Part shown: piece after piece, positions 1 through 6,439 of the stretch
How the letters are laid out: each line of letters starts with the position of its first letter
How positions within the stretch are numbered: the first letter of the stretch is position 1
DNA from: a virus
Strand: one strand, 5' to 3'
DNA: 20,827 nt
Virus record (IMG/VR): IMGVR_UViG_3300010151_000252
Coordinates: 1-20,827 of that record
The notes under the pieces: generated by a model
Databases searched by the model: none
The model's input: the letters and a program-made list of their open reading frames with translations, nothing else
What the model was told of the DNA's origin: nothing
Position numbers and translations under genes: made by a program

Positions 1-966
1 GCTATATTTGATGTAGATACGGCTGGAAGTTTAGGGGCTTTAACTTGGGAATATCGTAAAAGTGATGATACTTGGGTAGAATTTATTCCAGCTTCTGGTA
101 GATTTTCTACAGACCCAGATGATGATGAGGGAGGACAATACGATTTTTCTGAAGATGGAGCTGAAATATTCCCAGCCAATTTATTAGTCAATTGGGCAAC
201 TCAAACTATAAATAGTGCAAATTTATATTGGGTTAGAGTAACAGCAGCTAGTGTAGCTACAGAACCTACAATTAAAAGAATTCAATGTAGACCTTTTGCT
301 ATTTATACTACCAGTAAGAATGTCTTCGAGTTGCTACAATTAAAGAATGTTACTACATCAGATGGAAGTGGAACAGACTTTACAACTTCTACTGTACCTA
401 CAAAGGAAACAGTAGAGTTTTATATTAATGAAGCCCAATCATATATTGATATGAATACTAGAAAATCATGGAGACCTAATTATGTAGTAGATGAGTATCA
501 TGAATTTAATTTAAATGGTATGAAATTAGAAATGCCAAACCCACAAAAAATAATAAGTTTAAAAATATGGAATGGAGCTAGTTGGGATTCTAAAAGTCAA
601 GGTAGAACTCAAGATTTTTTCTTTGTACCAACTACTGGTATGGTGCAATTTTCTAGATATTTCTTATTGCCAGCAAGATTTACATCTTATAATGCTCCTG
701 TATGGAGATGGGGTGGTGGTGAATTTACAATGCCTATAAAGATAACCTATTTAGCTGGTAGAGATATTAATACGGATGCCTTACAAGGTGGTATAGTTCA
801 AGAGATTGCTAAAAAAATGGCAGCTATAGATGTTGTGAGAAGTGCAGATTTTGGAAATCTAGCTGTTAGTGGTATGGATAGAGTAAGTATGAGTGAAAAA
901 GTAAATGCTTGGCAAGAAGAAATTGAAGATAGACTTGACTTCCTGACAGCATTTGAGGTATTTTAA
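1..966 (+). CDS. Head-tail connector/adaptor-like protein with N-terminal beta domain (5' partial)
   Basis: The reading frame is open from the first base of the window, with no stop before 964-966, so at least 321 residues are visible and the true start lies upstream. The TTG at 331 is only an internal codon with no Shine-Dalgarno sequence. Visible residues 1-100 look like a beta-sandwich, with W/Y-rich strands (TWEYRKSDDTWVEF, LYWVRVTAAS) typical of phage structural accessory domains. From about residue 135 the pattern changes to VEFYINEAQSYID followed by RKSW, a helix plus Trp pattern seen in gp6-type head-tail connector proteins, then alternating strands and a closing helical region with acidic residues. 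The gene abuts a probable tail-terminator gene and precedes the tail genes, which fits a neck role at the portal-tail interface. Family assignment is by pattern only; the fusion of two parts is seen directly. Confidence 0.6.
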   Translation, partial: AIFDVDTAGSLGALTWEYRKSDDTWVEFIPASGRFSTDPDDDEGGQYDFSEDGAEIFPANLLVNWATQTINSANLYWVRVTAASVATEPTIKRIQCRPFAIYTTSKNVFELLQLKNVTTSDGSGTDFTTSTVPTKETVEFYINEAQSYIDMNTRKSWRPNYVVDEYHEFNLNGMKLEMPNPQKIISLKIWNGASWDSKSQGRTQDFFFVPTTGMVQFSRYFLLPARFTSYNAPVWRWGGGEFTMPIKITYLAGRDINTDALQGGIVQEIAKKMAAIDVVRSADFGNLAVSGMDRVSMSEKVNAWQEEIEDRLDFLTAFEVF

Positions 967-1416
967 ATGCCAGCAGAACCAAGACCTGTTAATGAATTTT
1001 TTACTGATTTAGAAGACCAATGGACATTTAGTAATGTCTCTGGTACATCAGCAAAGCCAGCATTTGTAGAAGTTACAGGTGCTGATGAACCTATGAGGTT
1101 TGATTTAAATGTGAACGACCATTTCGTAGGTAGAGCTGGAAACCCAGCTATGGAAGAACAGCCTATAGGTAATTGGAAATACGGTAATAGAATGTATAAT
1201 ATAGAGATAGAAGTCTATACTTTAACTAATAGAAATAGATTATATGACTTAATGAGAGAGCTTAGAAGAATATGCCATAAAAGAATGCATAGTCTAACAA
1301 GCTTTCAACGTATACAATTTCAAAATTTTCAAGAACTAACTCAGGAACAAGCTAACATCTGGGCTGGTACAATTAATATAGAGTTAGTAAATAACGCAGT
1401 TTTATTAGAAACTTAG
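967..1416 (+). CDS. Probable tail terminator/tail completion protein
   Basis: 149-residue protein starting at the ATG directly after the upstream stop codon; a GAGGT Shine-Dalgarno lies about 7 bases before the start. The sequence has a mixed alpha/beta layout: strands around NIEIEVYTL, a basic helix with RLYDLMRELRRICHKR, and a final strand pair with W-x-G-x-INIELV. Size, the helix between strands and the terminal W-G-x-I-x-I-E pattern resemble tail terminator (gpU-like) and related neck proteins that cap the tail tube and join it to the head. The position between a connector gene and the tail-tube gene is where such proteins are encoded. No single diagnostic motif is present, so the function rests mainly on gene order and general shape. 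Confidence 0.5.
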   Translation: MPAEPRPVNEFFTDLEDQWTFSNVSGTSAKPAFVEVTGADEPMRFDLNVNDHFVGRAGNPAMEEQPIGNWKYGNRMYNIEIEVYTLTNRNRLYDLMRELRRICHKRMHSLTSFQRIQFQNFQELTQEQANIWAGTINIELVNNAVLLET

Positions 1417-1427
1417 AGTACAAATAG

Positions 1428-1438
1428 TATAATATAAT
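1428..1438 (+). promoter_or_regulatory. Possible -10 element upstream of the tail-tube gene
   Basis: The 47-base gap before the tail-tube gene holds two overlapping TATAAT hexamers (1428-1433 and 1433-1438), followed by a GGAGGA ribosome binding site. There is no good -35 box: TTAGAA sits 17 bases upstream of the first hexamer and matches only half of TTGACA. It could be an activator- or phage-sigma-dependent late promoter for an abundantly needed tail protein, or simply chance in an AT-rich gap. Confidence 0.25.
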
Positions 1439-1463
1439 AGACTGAAATTTATGGAGGAATAAT

Positions 1464-3356
1464 ATGGCAATTTATAGGTCTGACCAAGCGAGTGTGACTT
1501 TCGGAGCTGAAGCAGCTCAAGGAGCTTATCCTGAGTATGCAGATATAGGTGGGAGTCCAACTGATACAAATTTAGGACATTTAGCTATTACTGCTGGAGA
1601 TAAAACTGTAACATTATCAGCAGCACTTACTACAAGTGTTTTATCTGGTGGAGCGAACCTTAAATGTCTTATTATTATAGGTAATCATGGAACAGTTGCT
1701 GGGCGACCTAATACTGGCCCTAAAGAAGTTCGTAGAGTAGTGGGAGGTTTCGGTTCTACTACTATAACAGTAGATGCTCCTTTTGCTTTTAATCATATTG
1801 CAACTACAAGTGATGCTTCCGACAATAGTGTATATGCTAAAGTTATAGCAGCAGATGGTTCAGCAGATAGTCTAACAGATGATAATGCTGGAAAGTTTGC
1901 AACATGGTTGCCCGGAATTTATGAGTCAGTCGATTGCCCTGACCCAGAACAAGCCTTTGAACCAAGATATATTCTAGGTGGATTAACAAACCGTAATTTC
2001 TATCAGATGTATGCTGGACAAGAGACTTTAACTGGTTCTCTTGCTGGAATGGTTATGTTAAATGGATTTCCTCTTAGATTTGCTATGGGTAAAGTTGTAA
2101 CTGTACCAGTAACTGCATCTACAACTAGTAGACAACTACAAGGTACTGCTAATAAAGGAGATATTACAGTTAATATTAAATCTCAAAGTGGTGCATGGGC
2201 TGCTGGAGATTATATGGTATTTGGAAATAATACTAGTACATGCCCTAATGATGAATTTTACACTAATGGAGGAACTCAAAGACCTGATGGGGATACCTTA
2301 AATTATGAAGTAAGGCAGATTATGGAAGCTATTCCTAGTGCAGGACAAAATGAGATTGTTTCATTAAATTACCCATTACAATTTGGTCATAAGCTTAATG
2401 ATTATGTCTTTAAAATTGCTGCTGCTGGTGTAACTGCTGGTACTGAGAGATTTAAACACACTATACTAGAAGCTGTAGTTCTGCCTTCATTAACATGGAA
2501 TGTTTCAGTATTAGATGATAGTGGTTCTAATATATGGCAACGAAGATATATTGGTGGAAAAGTAGGAAATATGACATTAGGTGCTGAACAGGGAGGCTTA
2601 TTAACAGGTGGATGGGAAGGAGTTAATTTCTTAGATATGCTACATAATCAGAAAACTCATCCAAATATGCCAGCCAATCAACCTATGCCTAGATATGCAG
2701 CTATGCAAGAAATAACTACTAGTAATGTAGGTAGACCAACATACAGTAGTAGTTCATCTGATGGATATAGGTCTTTTACTAGACCTACTACATCACCTTA
2801 TTACTTCTCTCAGGGTACTCTTAAAATGTTTGATAGTACAACTGATGCAAGTTCTGGTGGTACAGCTATTAAAGAAGTAGGGAGATTATTAAATTTTAGT
2901 ATATCTATGGGAAATACTGCTGAACCTAGATATTATGTAGGACAACAATATGATGGACGTAGAGGGCCAAAAGAAATATTTGAAGGTCAAAGAGAGTATT
3001 CAATGTCAGCTACAGTAGCTACAGATGATTCAGTAAATAATGAAACATCAGATACAACAAACGTATTTAAAGAATTATTACTAGCTGGAGACTATAGAAC
3101 AACAGCAGGAGGATTTAAAGGATTTGGACTAAATTTGAAATTTATAAGAGATTCAGGTGAAGGAACTAGTAATGATACTATGGAAATAGATATTCCTGAT
3201 GATGCTACAGCTAATATAGGTGGTAATGAACAAGGTGCTTTTATAAGGTCAGCAACACATAATATAGGAGATGATGCTCCTATACAAGCAGATTTAGATA
3301 TAGCATTTAGAAGTATGACGATTAAAATTGAGGATTATGAACCAATATACCCATAA
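1464..3356 (+). CDS. Major tail tube-type protein (630 aa)
   Basis: ATG start preceded by GGAGGA at a good distance. The protein has features of large phage tail-tube proteins: a PGIYE-x-VDCPDPEQAF stretch followed by ILGGLTNRNFYQMYAG, and a C-terminal part with YYFSQGTLKMFD, a SISMGNTAEPRYYVGQ strand pair and a GQREYSMSATVATDD strand. Length is well above the usual 150-350 residues of simple tube proteins; the excess comes partly from two similar inserted segments (about residues 45-111 and 232-309), each with a G-x-x-TV strand, a IGN/FGN turn, an EVR strand and a P-F/L-x-F-x-H end. It is followed directly by the tail assembly chaperone pair, as expected for a tail tube gene. There is no neighbouring sheath gene, which argues for a long non-contractile tail. 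Tube identity is by pattern and synteny. Confidence 0.6.
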   Translation: MAIYRSDQASVTFGAEAAQGAYPEYADIGGSPTDTNLGHLAITAGDKTVTLSAALTTSVLSGGANLKCLIIIGNHGTVAGRPNTGPKEVRRVVGGFGSTTITVDAPFAFNHIATTSDASDNSVYAKVIAADGSADSLTDDNAGKFATWLPGIYESVDCPDPEQAFEPRYILGGLTNRNFYQMYAGQETLTGSLAGMVMLNGFPLRFAMGKVVTVPVTASTTSRQLQGTANKGDITVNIKSQSGAWAAGDYMVFGNNTSTCPNDEFYTNGGTQRPDGDTLNYEVRQIMEAIPSAGQNEIVSLNYPLQFGHKLNDYVFKIAAAGVTAGTERFKHTILEAVVLPSLTWNVSVLDDSGSNIWQRRYIGGKVGNMTLGAEQGGLLTGGWEGVNFLDMLHNQKTHPNMPANQPMPRYAAMQEITTSNVGRPTYSSSSSDGYRSFTRPTTSPYYFSQGTLKMFDSTTDASSGGTAIKEVGRLLNFSISMGNTAEPRYYVGQQYDGRRGPKEIFEGQREYSMSATVATDDSVNNETSDTTNVFKELLLAGDYRTTAGGFKGFGLNLKFIRDSGEGTSNDTMEIDIPDDATANIGGNEQGAFIRSATHNIGDDAPIQADLDIAFRSMTIKIEDYEPIYP

Positions 3357-3365
3357 GGAGGGAAA

Positions 3366-3773
3366 ATGACAACACAGAAAAAGAAAAGTAAAGCAGTAGG
3401 AATAGTAAAAACATTCGACCATAATAAATATCTAATTTCACATGAACCAGAAAGAAAAATAGTGGAGATAGAAGCTACTGGAGAATCGTTTGAGGTAGGT
3501 ATTAAAGCTTTATCATGGAGTAAAAGGAACCAGTTAATATCTAAAAATATGACTTGGGACAATGCAGGTAATACTTCATTTAGTGCAGATGCTTATGTTA
3601 GAGATTGTCTTAAAGAGATGATTGTAGATGCTCCTTGGGGAAGAACTACAGAAAGTCTTTTATTATCTTTTGATGAAAGAATAGGAGCAGCTTTAGAAGA
3701 CTTAGTTCCAAAAGCTTTTGGTACAGATGATACTGATGAGAATACTGTTGATGCAGTAAAAAAAGAGCTCTAG
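3366..3773 (+). CDS. Tail assembly chaperone, short form (gpG-like)
   Basis: 135-residue protein with an AAGGAGGG ribosome binding site overlapping the end of the tail-tube gene. The middle (FEVGIKALSWSKRNQL, then a helical DAYVRDCLKEMIVDAPWG and an AALEDLVPKAFG helix) resembles the G part of siphovirus tail assembly chaperones, which bind tube subunits and guide polymerisation around the tape measure. It lies between the tube and tape-measure genes, the standard location. The last codons run GTA AAA AAA GAG before a TAG stop, so the heptamer A AAA AAA at 3758-3764 lets a fraction of ribosomes shift to the -1 frame and make the longer product. The acidic tail (TDDTDEN) precedes the shift site. 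The frameshift reading is strongly supported by frame geometry; chaperone identity is by context. Confidence 0.72.
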   Translation: MTTQKKKSKAVGIVKTFDHNKYLISHEPERKIVEIEATGESFEVGIKALSWSKRNQLISKNMTWDNAGNTSFSADAYVRDCLKEMIVDAPWGRTTESLLLSFDERIGAALEDLVPKAFGTDDTDENTVDAVKKEL

Positions 3774-3991
3774 TATATATGAGAGGGGTTGCTACTACCA
3801 ATGACCCCATAGAAAACTTAGTATATACTTATTGGATGACGGTAGTACAATTATTAAAAAACGGAATACCATGGGAGGCGATACAGCTCTTATCAGAAGG
3901 TGAAATTACTTTTATTATAGGAATTATTTCGGCTTTCCGACAAAAAGAAGAGGAAGACGAACAAAGAAGTATGAGTAAGCTAAAATTTTAA
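3366..3991 (+). CDS. Tail assembly chaperone, -1 frameshift fusion (gpGT-like)
   Basis: Predicted 208-residue fusion: 133 codons in the first frame through 3764, then, after a -1 slip on A AAA AAA, codons read from 3764 (R-A-L-V-Y) straight into the 70-codon downstream frame ending at the TAA at 3989-3991. There is no stop between the slip site and that frame. In lambda and many relatives the equivalent GT protein bridges tube subunits (G part) and tape measure (T part), and the ratio of the two products matters for tail assembly. The T-like part has IENLVYTYWMTVVQLL and a helical ITFIIGIISAFRQ end rich in charged residues. Use of the shift in vivo is inferred, not shown. Confidence 0.7.
3758..3764 (+). 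other. -1 programmed frameshift site (A AAA AAA)
   Basis: Seven A residues in the correct phase (X XXY YYZ with codons AAA AAA in the zero frame), three codons before the TAG stop at 3771-3773. The next open frame is exactly -1. A possible stimulatory hairpin pairs GGGG at 3785-3788 with CCCC at 3805-3808, but it starts about 20 bases downstream, farther than the usual 5-9, so its role is doubtful. The GAGCTC palindrome directly after the slip site is another weak candidate. Confidence 0.75.
3779..3991 (+). CDS. T-like C-terminal part of tail assembly chaperone
   Basis: 70-codon open frame in the -1 phase relative to the preceding gene. The ATG at 3779 has no usable ribosome binding site (the nearest purines are inside the GAGCTC sequence), so it is probably translated mainly as the C-terminal part of the frameshift fusion rather than on its own. 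The sequence is helical, with a W-rich segment (YTYWMTVVQLLKNGIPWEAI), a short hydrophobic helix (ITFIIGIISAF) and a charged tail (RQKEEEDEQ), as in T domains that contact the tape measure protein. The tape-measure gene follows after 16 bases. Confidence 0.6.
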   Translation: MRGVATTNDPIENLVYTYWMTVVQLLKNGIPWEAIQLLSEGEITFIIGIISAFRQKEEEDEQRSMSKLKF

Positions 3992-4007
3992 GGAGTATCG
4001 TAAATAA

Positions 4008-5660
4008 ATGGCGACTGCAACAGTAGATATATTATTAAGACGAGGAGGCCCTCCTTCTTCATCAGGACAAGGACAAGGTACTCCTGAATCAGGACAAGGT
4101 TCTCCGATAGAAGAACCTAAAGACCCACCTAAGTCTGAAAATTTAGGACAGATGTTCAAGAATCTACCTAAGTTGGTAGGAGCTGCTCTTAAAAAGACTG
4201 GAATATCTTTTGGCGTATCCTCTATGTTAAAACAGTCTCAGATATTTACTAGTACTATTGGTGTTATATTCCAGCTTTTTGGTGCTATGGTTGATGTAAT
4301 GTTAGCCCCATTAATTCCTTATGTATATCCTCTTATAGGTAAAATGGGGGGATGGATTCCTATTATAGCTAAATGGTCTGAAACAGCAGTTGATTGGCTT
4401 TTCAATGGCCCCGGTAGATTAATAGATTCTGTTAAGGGTAAAATGGCTGATGTGCAAAAGGGTTTAACTGATTGGCTCTCTCAAGGGTTTACTGATTTAA
4501 TTACAGATATAGGAAGTGCTATATCAACTTCTGCTTCATGGGTATGGGAACAAATAAAAGGTGCTTGGGAGACAGCAAAAGGACTCATACAATCTGTACC
4601 TCAAATAGTATGGCAAGGTATAGCTAGTTCTCTTAGTATGCATATGATTACAATTGGTAAATGGTGGGTACATCTTAAAGGTTTCCTTCCTAAATTGTTA
4701 TCTGGAACTGGTAAATTAGGTTTCTATCTTATTAAAGGAGCAGTTAAACTTTTAGCTAAATTTCTATTAGGCCCTTTTTATCCAGTAATTAAATTATTAG
4801 GAGGTATTGTTGGTAAGATATTAAAAATTGGTGGTAAAGTTCTAAAATTTGTTCTTGGTACGGTATGGACTAAACTTAAAAATTGGATTCTTAGACCTAT
4901 TTGGAATAAGATATCACAGCTAGGTGGTTGGATATGGACGAAAATTGAACCTGCTGTAACCGGCATTAAAAATTTTATCGCAAGATGGGCTTCGAAAATA
5001 GGGAATACTCTTACTAAGTATATAATAGACCCTTTACTGAATCTTGTCTTAAAATTTGCAAGACCCCTCTTTACAGCCCTCTCTAAGATACCTATGATAG
5101 GGAAAGGTTTTAAAGCAGTTCTTCCAGTACTTGACGATGCAAAAGCTTTGAGAGGTGCTGCGACAAGACTAGTAAAGCAAGGAGGAAAGGCAGCTAAATA
5201 TACTAAAGCTATACCTGTTCTAGGAGCAGTAGCAACTGCTGGATTTGGAGCTTATGAAACATATAAGAACTGGAAAGAATATGGTGCAAAAGCTGGTTTA
5301 GCTACATTAGGTAAAACTGTCTTAGCAACTGGTTTAGCTGCTGGAGGTCAGACATGGGCATCTACGGCTGTGGATTTAGGTGGTACAATGGCTATAAATA
5401 AATTTTTAAAAACTAACGAAGCAAAAAGACAAGCTGCACAACAAGGTGGTAGAGGCTGGAAGGGACTAACTACTATGGAAGATACGAATACTTGGTGGGG
5501 TTCAGGTACTGGTAGTAATTTGATGGGGGGAGCAAGTGGAAGAAATTTAACTGTAGTTATTAATAGTAAGTATGAGAAATCCCAAGAGCATGTTATTGCA
5601 GATGCTAATGCCTACAATCAAATAGAGTTTGATATGGACGTTGATAATGAAACTAAATAA
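4008..5660 (+). CDS. Tape measure-like tail protein
   Basis: 550 residues; ATG is the first possible start because an in-frame TAA lies just before it. AGGAG is 12 bases upstream, a long spacing. The N-terminus is low complexity (S/G/Q/P/E-rich, residues 12-40). A hydrophobic segment (about 83-112, including VIFQLFGAMVDVMLAPLIPY) is followed by long amphipathic helical sequence rich in Trp, Lys and Gly, and by hydrophobic Ala/Gly-rich segments near 397-455. Tape measure proteins span the tail lumen, set its length and often carry membrane-active segments used in DNA delivery. Placement right after the chaperone pair and before distal-tail genes strongly supports this. At the usual about 1.5 angstrom per residue, it would predict a tail near 80 nm. 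It is short for the family. The order supports identity better than the sequence does. Confidence 0.68.
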   Translation: MATATVDILLRRGGPPSSSGQGQGTPESGQGSPIEEPKDPPKSENLGQMFKNLPKLVGAALKKTGISFGVSSMLKQSQIFTSTIGVIFQLFGAMVDVMLAPLIPYVYPLIGKMGGWIPIIAKWSETAVDWLFNGPGRLIDSVKGKMADVQKGLTDWLSQGFTDLITDIGSAISTSASWVWEQIKGAWETAKGLIQSVPQIVWQGIASSLSMHMITIGKWWVHLKGFLPKLLSGTGKLGFYLIKGAVKLLAKFLLGPFYPVIKLLGGIVGKILKIGGKVLKFVLGTVWTKLKNWILRPIWNKISQLGGWIWTKIEPAVTGIKNFIARWASKIGNTLTKYIIDPLLNLVLKFARPLFTALSKIPMIGKGFKAVLPVLDDAKALRGAATRLVKQGGKAAKYTKAIPVLGAVATAGFGAYETYKNWKEYGAKAGLATLGKTVLATGLAAGGQTWASTAVDLGGTMAINKFLKTNEAKRQAAQQGGRGWKGLTTMEDTNTWWGSGTGSNLMGGASGRNLTVVINSKYEKSQEHVIADANAYNQIEFDMDVDNETK

Positions 5661-5679
5661 GGGGGTATAAGGAGAAGGA

Positions 5680-6435
5680 ATGGCAGCACCAGAAATAGCA
5701 GTATTATTAAGAGAATGTGGGCATGATGCAGCTACAGGTTCAAAAATTCGTTATGCATTAAAATGTGATAATATATCCATCAGTTACGCCAAAACGCCTA
5801 TACAAATACCTTTACCTAAGTTATCACCACAATTGATAGATATAGGGGTCTATAGGCCTTCTGTGAGCCTGTCTGGGGTTATAGATGCTGTAGGTGGAGA
5901 CTTAGGTAACACTACAGCAGGATTTGAAGGTATGGAATCTATTTCTTATGTTAGAACAACAGGTACTGGAGGACATGCTGATGCAAGAACTTATTATGTA
6001 CCATATAAAAATCATTTAGAAAATTTTGTTACTAATTATACTTTTAGTAGTAATGCTAATCCTTTAGAAATAGAATGGGGAGATGCATCCTTTCCTGTAA
6101 ATGTATCTTATACAGCAGGAACAGCATCTCAATCAGGAATTACTATAAGTGGTGGGAGTACAACTTGGACTGATGCTATGGTTGGTAGAGAGTTTTCTTT
6201 TGATTCAACTACATCTGGTGGAGGTAAAATAGCAGTCAGAAATAGTGACACAGAAATTGAAGTTGATACATCTGCAACAGTTGGTTCAGGAACCTATAAA
6301 ATAGATAGTTATTCCACAGGAGGAGCCGTATATCAATGTGCTATTCAGCAATGTAGATTTCAAGTAGATGCCTCAAAAGAAGATAGATATACATTTAGTA
6401 TGCAGCTTGTAGTATCCAAACGACAGGACTCCTAA
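5680..6435 (+). CDS. Distal tail/baseplate-like protein with inserted beta module
   Basis: 251 residues, ATG start with AAGGAG upstream. The N-terminal (1-140) and C-terminal (210-251) parts look like a single split beta domain: SISYAKTPIQIPLPKLSPQLIDIG and RPSVSLSGVIDAVGG at the front, CAIQQCRFQVDASKEDRYTFSMQLVV at the end. This arrangement suits a distal tail or baseplate ring protein between tape measure and hub. Residues about 141-209 form a Thr/Ser/Gly-rich beta module (ITISGGSTTWTDAMVGREF, ending GSGTYKID) that interrupts the host domain and recurs in the next protein with high DNA identity. The function call comes from gene order and fold impression; the inserted module is seen directly. 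It could instead be a minor tail protein without ring function. Confidence 0.5.
   Translation: MAAPEIAVLLRECGHDAATGSKIRYALKCDNISISYAKTPIQIPLPKLSPQLIDIGVYRPSVSLSGVIDAVGGDLGNTTAGFEGMESISYVRTTGTGGHADARTYYVPYKNHLENFVTNYTFSSNANPLEIEWGDASFPVNVSYTAGTASQSGITISGGSTTWTDAMVGREFSFDSTTSGGGKIAVRNSDTEIEVDTSATVGSGTYKIDSYSTGGAVYQCAIQQCRFQVDASKEDRYTFSMQLVVSKRQDS
6100..6306 (+). repeat. Shuffled beta module, copy 1 (in distal-tail-like gene)
   Basis: About 207 bases encoding a ~70-residue module that matches 6932-7138 in the next gene. Two stretches are identical in DNA: 22 bases at 6166-6187 and 21 bases at 6284-6304. The protein core TWTDAMVG-x-EFSFD and the end GTYKI are shared. Confidence 0.85.
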
Positions 6436-6439
6436 TAAG

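Noticed and set aside
331-966. A separate gene starting at TTG 331
   Set aside because: The same frame is open back to base 1 and no ribosome binding site precedes 331, so this is the C-terminal part of a longer gene.
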